Positions 1 to 7,017 of a DNA stretch of 64,000 nt are shown one piece after another. A program made the translations under genes and the position numbers. The first letter of the stretch is position 1. Each line of letters starts with the position of its first letter. The notes below the pieces were generated by a model, which saw only the letters and a list, made by a program, of their open reading frames with translations, was not told the DNA's origin and ran no database searches. The stretch comes from Streptomyces celluloflavus. GTDB lineage: Bacteria > Actinomycetota > Actinomycetes > Streptomycetales > Streptomycetaceae. The stretch covers positions 1-64,000 of the forward strand of contig JOEL01000018.1 in the NCBI GenBank assembly GCA_000720995.1, written 5' to 3'.

Positions 1-60
1 GCCATGCTCCGCGACGGAACCTTCTACGAACCCCGAACCCCCGAAGCAGCCACCACATGA
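1..60 (+). CDS. 3' end of an unidentified protein (partial)
   Basis: An open frame enters from the left edge and ends at TGA 58-60. The 19 visible residues (AMLRDGTFYEPRTPEAATT) have ordinary Streptomyces codon usage. The gene continues outside the window and the fragment is too short to assign a family. It converges on the leftward ABC permease that ends at 104, leaving about 40 bases between the two stop codons. Confidence 0.45.
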   Translation, partial: AMLRDGTFYEPRTPEAATT

Positions 61-103
61 CCAACTCGGGCTTGACGAAAAACATAGAGGCACCCCCCGC
101 GCC

Positions 104-1708
104 TCATGACGCCGCCCGCCGCGTAGCGGTCGCCCCGTACACGATCCCGAGGGTCACGACGACGGCGCCGAGCAGCACGGCGGGTGGCAGCCCGGCCGGC
201 TGTCCGTCCGGCCCCCGGACGGCGCCCATGAAGTCGAGTGGCGCGAAGCCGTTGACCGTGCCGTACCAGAGTGGCAGGTAGGCCGCCTGGAAGAGCCGGT
301 GCGTACGGCTCAGGGTGCCCAGCACCAGGGCGAACGACGGGATGAACAGCGCGCCGCACAGCCAGTGCAGCAGCCCGGGGAAGTCGGCGCCCGTCAGCAT
401 GCGCAGCGCCGGCCCGATACCGCTCACCGCGGTGAGCAGGAATCCCGCGCCCCACTCCGCGGCGATCCGGCGCCGCGCCGCGGGGTAGGCACCGAGGACC
501 GCCTCGACACCGGCCTCATGGCGCTGGGTGCCGAGCCGGGACCACAGCAGTACGGGCCAGATCCAGGCCAGCGGAAGCAGGATCCGGCTCGCACCGGTCG
601 CCGACGTGACCATCTGGGCGACCACGGTGAGCAGCAGGACCCCGGCCCACCACCACCGCGGGGTGCCCTGGAGCAGGATGCGCACCTCACCTGCCAGCAG
701 CCGCAGGGCCGGACTGCCCGGCCGGACCGGAGCGCGCGGGACGTCCTGGAAGGCGGCCGGCCCCGCCGCCGGGACGACAGTTGCGGGCGCACCGAGGTAT
801 GCGTCCTGCGCACCGCCGGTGCTCTCGGCCCCGGACGGCTGCCCGCCGGAGCGCGCGGGGTCGAACCTCGGGAACCACAGGGCGGGGAGCACCACCAGCA
901 CCAGAGCGAGCAGCACCAGCACCAGCCTGCTGACGAGGAACTCCGGCGACGGATCGAAACCGGCCCAGTCGAAGGTGCGCAGCGGTTCGTCCACGAAGGT
1001 CAGGCCCAGGCTGAACTCGCCGACCCGGTGCGGGTCGATGCCCTGCGCGGCCATACCGGTGCTGAGGGACTGCACGACGCTGTGGACGCCGATGCCGCCG
1101 AGCGGCGCCTGGGGCGACTGTCCGCCGATCGCGACGACGGACCAGACGAAGAACCACACGATGTTGCCAAGTCCCGCGCGGAGCAGCGGAATGGTCTCGA
1201 AGAGCAGCGCCGCCGCGGCGGTGAGTGCCGTCAGCGGCAGCGCGATCAGCACGAACGGCGACAGCAGCCGGACCGGATCGACGGCCAGGTCCTCCCCGCG
1301 CGCCAGCTGCATGACCACGGCCGTCACCGCGAGGACCCCGAGCATCGAGGCGAGTACCAGGACACTGCTGAGGAACTTCGCGACCAGATAGGCGGAGGTA
1401 CGCAGCGGTGTCGCCGCGAGGAGCCGGCCGACGCCGGTGCTCTCGTCGCGCGAAAGGGCGTTGCGGACCACGTAGAACCCGGCGAGCGAGAGCCAGACCG
1501 CACTGGCCAAAGCGACGATCATGCCGATGTAGGCGCTGTTGTAGGTGCCGCGGTAGCTCCCCACCTGCACGACGACCCAGTTGGACGACGAGGCCGGGGT
1601 GGCGAGGTACCCGAGGGCGACGGCGGCGATGAGGATCGCCGCATAGGCCGGGCGCCGCACCCGGTCCCGGAAGTCGGCGACGGCGAGCCGGACGAGCATC
1701 GGCACCAT
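104..1708 (-). CDS. ABC-2 type transporter, permease subunit
   Basis: Probable membrane subunit of an ABC exporter, 534 aa. Hydrophobic segments recur along the chain: an N-terminal helix around residues 20-35, a group around 60-190 and more toward the C-terminus. A hydrophilic Pro/Ala-rich stretch near the middle separates the protein into two membrane halves. The ATG at 1708 overlaps the TGA of the ATPase gene (ATGA), so the two should be translationally coupled. No periplasmic binding protein is nearby, which fits export rather than import. Substrate is unknown. Family assignment rests on membrane topology and the coupled ATPase rather than a diagnostic motif. Confidence 0.85.
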   Translation of the reverse strand: MVPMLVRLAVADFRDRVRRPAYAAILIAAVALGYLATPASSSNWVVVQVGSYRGTYNSAYIGMIVALASAVWLSLAGFYVVRNALSRDESTGVGRLLAATPLRTSAYLVAKFLSSVLVLASMLGVLAVTAVVMQLARGEDLAVDPVRLLSPFVLIALPLTALTAAAALLFETIPLLRAGLGNIVWFFVWSVVAIGGQSPQAPLGGIGVHSVVQSLSTGMAAQGIDPHRVGEFSLGLTFVDEPLRTFDWAGFDPSPEFLVSRLVLVLLALVLVVLPALWFPRFDPARSGGQPSGAESTGGAQDAYLGAPATVVPAAGPAAFQDVPRAPVRPGSPALRLLAGEVRILLQGTPRWWWAGVLLLTVVAQMVTSATGASRILLPLAWIWPVLLWSRLGTQRHEAGVEAVLGAYPAARRRIAAEWGAGFLLTAVSGIGPALRMLTGADFPGLLHWLCGALFIPSFALVLGTLSRTHRLFQAAYLPLWYGTVNGFAPLDFMGAVRGPDGQPAGLPPAVLLGAVVVTLGIVYGATATRRAAS

Positions 1709-2616
1709 CACGCCCGCCCGTCGCGCCGGGCGGCGGTGCACGCAGGCCGGGCCGGGACTTGGTTCACGATGGCCAGGTACGCGTCCTCCAGATCGGGCGG
1801 CACCTGCTGCGCGGTCGCGTACGGCGGGGCGTCGGCCAGCAGCCGCACCCGTACCCCGCCGGAGGTGTGCGCCAGCCGGCTGACCAGGTTCTGCTGCCGG
1901 ATCGACGGGACGTCGGCCGGGTCCGCCAGGATTTCCCACACTCGCCCCTCGACCGCCGCGAGCAGCTGGTCCGGCGCCCCGCGGCTCAGGAGCCGTCCCT
2001 GGGCGACCACCGCGATGTCCGAGGCCACCGACTCCACGTCGGAGACGATGTGCGTGGAGAGCATGACCACCCGGTCCGTTGCGAGATCGCTCAGCAGATT
2101 GCGGAAACGCACCCGCTCCTCGGGGTCGAGACCGGCCGTGGGCTCGTCCACGATGATCACCTGGGGGTCGGCGAGCAGGGCCTGGGCGATACCCACCCGG
2201 CGCAGCATGCCGCCCGAGTACGTGCCCAGCGGCCGCTTGACCGCCTCGGTGAGATTGACCAGCGCCAGCAGTTCGTCGATCCGGGCACGCGCGGAGCGGG
2301 CCGAGAGCCCCTTCGCCGCCGCGAGATAGGCGAGGAACTCCCGTGAGGTGAGGTTCGGGTAGACCCCGAAGTCCTGCGGAAGATAGCCCAGCGCCCGGCG
2401 CAGTACGCCCGGTTCGGCCACCACGTCCGTCCCCCGGAACAGGACTTGGCCGCCGGTCGGGCGGGTGACGGTCGCGGCGATCCGCAGCAGGGAGGACTTC
2501 CCGGCGCCGTTCGGACCGAGCAGCCCGAGCAGCCCGGTGTCCAGCCGCATGGTCATACCGTCCACGGCACGCTTGCCGCCGCGGTAGACCTTGGTGACGT
2601 CGATGAGTTCCAGCAC
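1708..2616 (-). CDS. ABC transporter ATP-binding protein
   Basis: Cytoplasmic ATPase partner of the downstream permease, 302 aa. It has Walker A GPNGAGKSS near residue 34, a Q-loop (YLPQDFG), the signature YSGGMLRR, Walker B VIIVDEPTAGLD and the switch His in STHIVSD. About 80 residues follow the nucleotide-binding domain, as is usual in ABC-2 exporter ATPases of the multidrug/antibiotic resistance type. I chose GTG at 2616 because the protein then begins directly with the conserved beta-strand VLELIDVTKVY and is preceded by GAGGA eight bases upstream. The gene overlaps the permease start by four bases. The upstream small ORF ends 11 bases before this start, and its stop codon TGA overlaps the ribosome binding site. 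Confidence 0.93.
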   Translation of the reverse strand: MLELIDVTKVYRGGKRAVDGMTMRLDTGLLGLLGPNGAGKSSLLRIAATVTRPTGGQVLFRGTDVVAEPGVLRRALGYLPQDFGVYPNLTSREFLAYLAAAKGLSARSARARIDELLALVNLTEAVKRPLGTYSGGMLRRVGIAQALLADPQVIIVDEPTAGLDPEERVRFRNLLSDLATDRVVMLSTHIVSDVESVASDIAVVAQGRLLSRGAPDQLLAAVEGRVWEILADPADVPSIRQQNLVSRLAHTSGGVRVRLLADAPPYATAQQVPPDLEDAYLAIVNQVPARPACTAARRDGRA

Positions 2617-2627
2617 GGTTCCGGTCC

Positions 2628-2873
2628 TCACGCGTCGAAGGTGCGGCCGGCGGTCCGCGGTGCGGGTGCCGCGGCCCTGATGCCGTCCTGTCCCGTGGGC
2701 ACGCCGTGCACCCGGACATTCGGCGCCCCGCCCGCGAACGGGCGGCGCCGCGCCCCGGGTTTCGCCCTCCCGGCGTCGGCGCACCCCGCGACGGCGGCCG
2801 GTGCGCCGGGCGCGGCCGGTGTGGCGAGGGTGGCGGCGGCCCTCAGGCCCTTTGTCGCCGTACGACGGAACAC
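2628..2873 (-). CDS. small ORF leading the ABC exporter operon
   Basis: A possible 81-residue protein, not recognised. GTG at 2873 is preceded at ideal distance by GGAGG (spacer tagct), which is the main reason to believe it is translated. The N-terminus (VFRRTATKGLRAAATLATP) has basic residues followed by an Ala-rich stretch and resembles a weak signal peptide. The rest is Ala/Pro/Gly/Arg-rich with a single Cys and no obvious domain. Its TGA is embedded in the ATPase gene's ribosome binding site, so it may be a first operon gene or a translational-coupling leader. High GC means a chance ORF cannot be excluded. Confidence 0.4.
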   Translation of the reverse strand: MFRRTATKGLRAAATLATPAAPGAPAAVAGCADAGRAKPGARRRPFAGGAPNVRVHGVPTGQDGIRAAAPAPRTAGRTFDA

Positions 2874-2933
2874 AGCTACCTCCGGAGATCTTGGCGGGAC
2901 GCTCCCAGGTTCGCCGTCGGGGACCCCCGGCAC

Positions 2934-2951
2934 ATCTGCCGTTCGGCAGAT
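2934..2951. promoter_or_regulatory. inverted repeat upstream of the ABC exporter operon
   Basis: A perfect 8-base inverted repeat, ATCTGCCG-tt-CGGCAGAT, lies about 60 bases upstream of the GTG at 2873. It could be an operator for a dimeric repressor or a short hairpin in the leader. No regulator gene is adjacent. The rest of 2874-3048 shows nothing I can assign. Confidence 0.35.
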
Positions 2952-3052
2952 ATCCGGGACGCGGCGCCGGCCCACGACCACGGCGAACGCCGGGCGGGGA
3001 AACCACCGGGCCGTTGGCCATCCGGTGGGTCGCGCCAACTCCCGGAAACGCA

Positions 3053-3104
3053 AAAAACCCCAGATCAACTGGGGTTCTCGCTGGTGTCCGAGGGGGACTT
3101 GAAC
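3053..3104 (-). repeat. degenerate copy of the tRNA-Leu 3' end and terminator (att-like, distal)
   Basis: This stretch repeats 6668-6720 in the same orientation. It contains the terminator hairpin CCCCAG-atcaa-CTGGGG (3058-3074) exactly, then the CCA end and about 20 bases of the tRNA 3' part (3082-3104) with one G missing and four scrambled bases in between. No tRNA body follows. Position and orientation are those of the distal attachment site left by an element that integrated at the 3' end of tRNA-Leu. The mismatches mean it is old or imperfect. Confidence 0.7.
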
Positions 3105-3129
3105 TCCTCGCAGGGATACCACCCAATTT

Positions 3130-3154
3130 CATCTCATACGGATGGAATGAGATG
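3130..3154. promoter_or_regulatory. inverted repeat upstream of the island operon
   Basis: CATCTCAT (3130-3137) and ATGAGATG (3147-3154) form a perfect 8-base inverted repeat with a 9-base spacer, about 50 bases before the first island gene. The AT-rich composition contrasts with the surroundings. A TAGGAT hexamer at 3191-3196 followed six bases later by GTG at 3203 suggests a leaderless transcript, which would place this repeat near -60 to -35, a plausible operator position. Confidence 0.45.
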
Positions 3155-3202
3155 TTCTGGACTGCGGTGTTGGCCCCCCGCGGTCCGAAATAGGATCTCG
3201 CC

Positions 3203-3679
3203 GTGCCCCAGACCTCGACGGAAGACCATTATGCGCGTGCCGCGATACGCCATCATGACGACGCGATCTATCTCCACGACGACGGCCGACTGCCCAACGC
3301 AGACCATCACTTCGGCTTCGCAGTGGAGTGCGCTCTGAAGAGTGTGATCCTTCGGTACACCCAGGTGTCGATGAATCCGACCAAGCCGGGCAAGCCTCCG
3401 AGCGTGAAACCCTGGGCTCCCGATGCGGCGGGTAAGCCCCAGCACTTCGGTCACCTCCCGGGCCTGTGGTCCGACGTGGCACTCCTGCTGCATGGCCGGG
3501 GCGGAAGCATACTGTCCGGTGTCCTCGCAGCCTCGGAGCCCTTCGACACCTGGGCCGTGGAAGATCGCTACCTTGATGGGGCTGCTGTCGCCGACCCCGA
3601 GGTCCGCAGCCGCAGGGCGGCGGCCCAACAGATTCTCAGTCTGCACCAGCAGGCGCTCATCGCCGGAGTGCTCACGTGA
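3203..3679 (+). CDS. HEPN-like small protein, island gene 1
   Basis: Predicted 158-residue cytoplasmic protein. The N-terminal half has the look of a HEPN helical bundle: a helix with HYARAAIRHHDDAIYL, then a GRLPNADHHFGFAVECALK segment resembling the NAxxLxGxAxECxLK pattern of HEPN-like proteins, and a later W-x3-DRY element (WAVEDRY). An R-x4-H arrangement (RAAIRH) is present but near the N-terminus rather than at the usual place in the last helices, so RNase activity is uncertain. GTG at 3203 is close to a TAGGAT box. The stop overlaps the GTG of the next gene (GTGA), so the trio is one translation unit. Codon choice is less GC-biased than the neighbouring core genes. Confidence 0.6.
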   Translation: MPQTSTEDHYARAAIRHHDDAIYLHDDGRLPNADHHFGFAVECALKSVILRYTQVSMNPTKPGKPPSVKPWAPDAAGKPQHFGHLPGLWSDVALLLHGRGGSILSGVLAASEPFDTWAVEDRYLDGAAVADPEVRSRRAAAQQILSLHQQALIAGVLT

Positions 3680-5025
3680 CCTACCTGACCGATCCGGTCC
3701 GTTTTGACCAAGCACGGCCGTTTGCGGAGGCCACTGCCCGCAACGCGGCAGCCTCGGGGGCCGATGTTCTACTCGTCAGAGACATCTTGGGCAGGTTCTC
3801 CCTACTCGTGGACGACCGCGAGACCGCAATCGATGCGGGGAAAGCCGAAGGCTGGCGGGATCGACTCACGACCACTCTCGGCAAATATGCGACCGACCGG
3901 CCGCTTCTCTTCGCCTCCGACCTCTTCCAGCCCGATTCCCTGTTCGCTTCACCGCGGGTCTCCCCCCTGATCGGCTACAGCCCAGGCCCCGGGGAGGGAC
4001 ACATCCATTTGCTCGAGAACACTGTTGTGGGCGAGGACTGGGCCAAGGTCAGCACCCCCGTCGCGGAAGCCGGCGGGGTCCGTACGGCACGCACCGCCGT
4101 CTACGGGATCAAGGGAGGCGTGGGCCGGTCCACAGCTACCTTCATGCTTGCCAAGCACCTCGCTGACCTGGGGCATTGCGTACTTGTCGCCGACTTGGAC
4201 CTGGAGTCCCCCGGCTCAGGCCCGTTGCTGGTCGCGGAGGATCAACTTCCCCAGTACGGAATCGTCGACCAGCTTGTGGAGTCGGCATTGGGAAACGACG
4301 AGGGCTTGGACCTGGTGGCGCAGGCCACCCATGCGCACGTCAAGGGCAATGGTGAGCTTTGGGTCGCGCCGGCCCGCGGGCGGGGGGTCCCTGGAACCGA
4401 GTACGCCTACGTCGAGAAACTCAACCGCGTCTACGCCGACGTGCCCACCCAGAGCCTTTCGGATTTCGCGGACCGGCTGGAGGCGGCCGTCAGCGCTTGC
4501 GAAGAGGCCGTCACGAGGGCGAGTCGGCGCCCGGATGTCGTGATCATCGATAGTCGTGCCGGGATCCACGACATTGCGGCCGTCGCCCTCTCACGTCTCT
4601 GTGACCTGGCACTTCTCTTCGGTAGCGACAACCGGCAGACGTGGGAGGGCTACCGCGACCTTTTCGCAGCGTGGCGCTCTTCGGGGCAGGCTCCTGTGAT
4701 CCGAGAGAAGTTGCGAATGATCGCCTCGATGGTTCCGGATTCGACGGACCGCCCCAAGGAACAGTACTTGGAGGCATTCCGGGACCACGCCTGGTCTTGT
4801 TTCTCTGTCCTTTACGACGATCTTGTCGGCGACGACGCCTCGGGTTTCAACCCCAGCCCAGAGGACGAGTCGGCACCACACGCGCCGATTCCTATCTTGT
4901 TCACCCTGGAACTCGTCGGTCTCGATGCCGCCGCGACATCCGGCTGGGATGATCGCTCGTTCGTTCGGACTGCGTACGATTCCTTCCTGGAAACTGCCAC
5001 CCGCCTCATGATCGAAGGACCGTGA
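3676..5025 (+). CDS. ParA/MinD-like ATPase with extra N-terminal domain, island gene 2
   Basis: 449 aa. About 135 N-terminal residues match no domain I recognise. After them comes a deviant Walker A, KGGVGRST at residues 146-153, followed by VLVADLDLESPGSG (switch I-like Asp region) and, further on, VVIIDSRAGIHDIAAVAL as the Walker B / switch II region. These are the marks of the ParA/MinD/SIMIBI family, which form ATP-dependent dimers. No ParB, parS-like repeat or plasmid replication gene is present, so partitioning is unlikely. The gene overlaps the genes on both sides by four and one bases. The family member and its partner are unknown. I infer a sensor or switch role within a three-protein complex. 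Confidence 0.75.
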   Translation: MTYLTDPVRFDQARPFAEATARNAAASGADVLLVRDILGRFSLLVDDRETAIDAGKAEGWRDRLTTTLGKYATDRPLLFASDLFQPDSLFASPRVSPLIGYSPGPGEGHIHLLENTVVGEDWAKVSTPVAEAGGVRTARTAVYGIKGGVGRSTATFMLAKHLADLGHCVLVADLDLESPGSGPLLVAEDQLPQYGIVDQLVESALGNDEGLDLVAQATHAHVKGNGELWVAPARGRGVPGTEYAYVEKLNRVYADVPTQSLSDFADRLEAAVSACEEAVTRASRRPDVVIIDSRAGIHDIAAVALSRLCDLALLFGSDNRQTWEGYRDLFAAWRSSGQAPVIREKLRMIASMVPDSTDRPKEQYLEAFRDHAWSCFSVLYDDLVGDDASGFNPSPEDESAPHAPIPILFTLELVGLDAAATSGWDDRSFVRTAYDSFLETATRLMIEGP

Positions 5026-6491
5026 TGACTACCCCGCTTGGAGCCGAGGAGTACCGAGACCTGTTGACTGCGGCACTCCCAGACGCTCAGGATGCGGACA
5101 CGGTAGAGCCCACGCTCTCGAATCTCTTCACCCCGGACAGTCATCGCTTGGCGCTCCACATGGATGCGACTGTCGTACGCGGCGGTCGCGGGGTGGGCAA
5201 GACCTTCTGGTACAGGACACTCCTGGATGATCAACTGCGCGAGGTTGCTGCCGAGGAGTACCGCATCGAGCGACTTCGGCATCTCAAGGTTCACCCTGGT
5301 TACGGCACGCGAATCGCCCCCCAGCTCTACCCGAGTCCAAACGTGCTGCGTAGCCTGCTGGACGCCGGAGTGACCCCGTACGACTTGTGGAACACCGTGC
5401 TGCTCATGGCACTCGGCCAGCCCGAGATTCAGCAGCCCATGCAGTGGCCGGAACGCATCCAGTGGGTTCGGGCGCACCCTGAAGAGCGCGACCTGACTAT
5501 CGCTGAGGCCGATCGCCAGGCCCTGGCCGAGAAGGCCACGCACCTCATCCTCTTCGACGCCCTGGAGCATCTGCATTGGGACCGTGGCCAGGCTGACCGC
5601 CTCGTCGCCGGCATCCTGCAGCTTGCCCTGGAGATGCGCCTGGGGACGAGGAACATCCGCTGCAAGATCTTTATCCGACCTGACATGTTCGACGGCGCGC
5701 TGCTGCACTTCCCTGATGCCTCGAAGCTGACGGCCAATGCGGCCAGCCTGAAGTGGAGCACCACCAACCTCTACGGCCTCTTCTTCCACTACCTCGGCAA
5801 CTATGACAGCGAGGGGGCGGAGCGCTTCCGCGCATTGCACGACGGCTGGACCGGGCACACGCACGGTCGGCACCGGCTGCCCCCCGCGCTGCTGGGTGAT
5901 CAAGGCACTCAGGCAGATATGTTCGGCCGGCTGGCGGGCGCTTATATGGGAGCGAATTTCCGTAAGGGCATCACGTACACCTGGTTGCCGAACCACCTCA
6001 TGGACGGGGTCGAACAGGTCAGCCCGCGTAGCTTTCTCAACGCTCTGGGGATGGCGGTCAACGAGACACGCAGCGACTACGCGGCGCACCCATACGCCAT
6101 CCACCACGAGGGGATCCGGCGCGGTGTGCAGTCCGCATCGCGTACGCGCGTCGACGAAATCCGAGAGGACATGCCGTGGGTGCACACCGCCATCGCCCCC
6201 TTGAACGGTCAGCAGGTTCCGATCGACCAGAATCTCTTGCTGGGGCGGTGGGCAGAGGCTGACCTGACGGTGCAGCTCCAGCGCGAGTCGGCCCGTGCCA
6301 GTGCCTCAGGCAACGGTGCGGAAGTACGGACCGGCCCCCGGTACCCGGACGATTATTTGCGCCTGATCGACGAGCTGATTGCCCTCGGCGTGATGCGGCG
6401 GCGCAAGGATGGCCGGATTGACCTGCCGGACGTGTACCGGATTGCGTTCTCCATCGGGCGCAAGGGAGGCGTGCCGAAGGTGCAATCCTGA
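5025..6491 (+). CDS. P-loop NTPase with winged-helix-like tail, island gene 3
   Basis: 488 aa from ATG 5025, which overlaps the previous stop (TGATG); GTG 5022 is an alternative. Walker A is GGRGVGKT (53-60), Walker B LILFDALEHL (about 174-183), and a CKIFIRPDMFD strand near 213-223 resembles a sensor-1 region. A TWLPNHLMDG...SPRSFL block in the second half resembles the AAA/STAND-related P-loop ATPases called Sll1717-like; this likeness is from memory. The last 50 residues (YLRLIDELIALGVMRRRKDG onward) look like a winged-helix domain. No membrane segment. Function unknown; the gene set suggests a conflict or defence role. Confidence 0.7.
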   Translation: MTTPLGAEEYRDLLTAALPDAQDADTVEPTLSNLFTPDSHRLALHMDATVVRGGRGVGKTFWYRTLLDDQLREVAAEEYRIERLRHLKVHPGYGTRIAPQLYPSPNVLRSLLDAGVTPYDLWNTVLLMALGQPEIQQPMQWPERIQWVRAHPEERDLTIAEADRQALAEKATHLILFDALEHLHWDRGQADRLVAGILQLALEMRLGTRNIRCKIFIRPDMFDGALLHFPDASKLTANAASLKWSTTNLYGLFFHYLGNYDSEGAERFRALHDGWTGHTHGRHRLPPALLGDQGTQADMFGRLAGAYMGANFRKGITYTWLPNHLMDGVEQVSPRSFLNALGMAVNETRSDYAAHPYAIHHEGIRRGVQSASRTRVDEIREDMPWVHTAIAPLNGQQVPIDQNLLLGRWAEADLTVQLQRESARASASGNGAEVRTGPRYPDDYLRLIDELIALGVMRRRKDGRIDLPDVYRIAFSIGRKGGVPKVQS

Positions 6492-6598
6492 ATCCGCCTC
6501 GCCTCGCTCTGTCTCCCTGCCCTGGTTCCGCTGGCCAGCAGTAGGGGCTCGGCAGGGCGGACGGGCCTGCGCCGTATGCCGACGGAGAGTTGGTGAGA

Positions 6599-6639
6599 GG
6601 TTCAGCGTTCTCCTGGTCTGACCTGGGGAACGCTGAACC
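6599..6639 (+). terminator. hairpin after the island operon
   Basis: GGTTCAGCGTTC (6599-6610) pairs perfectly with GAACGCTGAACC (6628-6639) across a 17-base loop that itself contains a repeated CCTGG. It lies about 110 bases after the stop of island gene 3 and has no T tract. A transcription stop for the island operon is the simplest reading. 6492-6598 shows no gene. Confidence 0.5.
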
Positions 6640-6667
6640 GTTGGTCACGCCACAGCCGGAGAAACAG

Positions 6668-6720
6668 AAAAACCCCAGATCAACTGGGGTCTCTGCTGGT
6701 GTCCGAGGGGGGACTTGAAC
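6668..6720 (-). repeat. att-like repeat, tRNA-proximal copy
   Basis: This covers the tRNA-Leu terminator hairpin, the CCA and the last bases of the tRNA. It is repeated imperfectly at 3053-3104 in the same orientation. The intact tRNA lies on this side, which is the expected arrangement when a mobile element has used the 3' end of a tRNA gene as its target. No integrase gene lies between the copies. Confidence 0.65.
6673..6689 (-). terminator. rho-independent terminator of tRNA-Leu
   Basis: Read on the minus strand, a perfect 6-base-pair GC stem with a 5-base loop is followed by TTTTTC. It starts eight bases beyond the tRNA CCA end. The same hairpin is duplicated at 3058-3074. Confidence 0.85.
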
Positions 6721-6784
6721 CCCCACGCCCGATAAAGGGCACTAGCACCTCAAGCTAGCGCGTCTGCCATTCCGCCACCCGGAC
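6697..6784 (-). tRNA. tRNA-Leu (anticodon GAG)
   Basis: An 88-base class II tRNA on the minus strand. The acceptor stem GTCCGGG pairs with CTCGGAC (one G-T pair), followed by the discriminator A and an encoded CCA. The anticodon stem CTAGC/GCTAG encloses the loop TTGAGGT, giving anticodon GAG, which reads CTC and CTT. A long variable arm and a normal T arm (GGGGG-TTCAAGT-CCCCC) are visible. Its 3' end is duplicated 3.6 kb away, and the intervening genes form an island. Confidence 0.96.
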
Positions 6785-6957
6785 AAGGTGTCTGCCGGGG
6801 CGGCTGGGCCGTTCCGACATGGAAAACAATAGCAAACGTTCGGGGGTGGTCGATCACCCGTACATGTGACCGGGCGGGCGGCTGTGACCTGCGGATGTCG
6901 GGAGTATTGCGGCCTTGGGCGCAGCGGCCGCGAGGTGGAGGATGGCGGTGGACCCCC

Positions 6958-6996
6958 GCCGCGGACCGCGCTCCTCGGGGGAGCGCGGTCCGCGGC
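6958..6996 (+). promoter_or_regulatory. 17-bp hairpin just before the M20 peptidase
   Basis: Bases 6958-6974 pair perfectly with 6980-6996 around a TCGGG loop, ending only about 10 bases before the ribosome binding site (GAGGAGG) of the peptidase. The upstream neighbour (tRNA) runs the other way, so this is not the terminator of a preceding plus-strand gene. It may be a leader structure affecting translation or mRNA stability, or a barrier for minus-strand readthrough. Confidence 0.5.
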
Positions 6997-7017
6997 CGTG
7001 AACCAAGAGGAGGCAGT

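Noticed and set aside
104-2719. 871-residue minus-strand open frame covering both ABC genes
   Set aside because: It only joins the real permease frame to an out-of-frame passage through the ATPase gene. The permease start at 1708 is fixed by the ATGA overlap and the ATPase motifs are in another frame.
3676-5025. Plasmid partition (ParA) interpretation of island gene 2
   Set aside because: No ParB, iteron/parS repeat or replication gene is present, and the partners are a HEPN-like protein and an NTPase.
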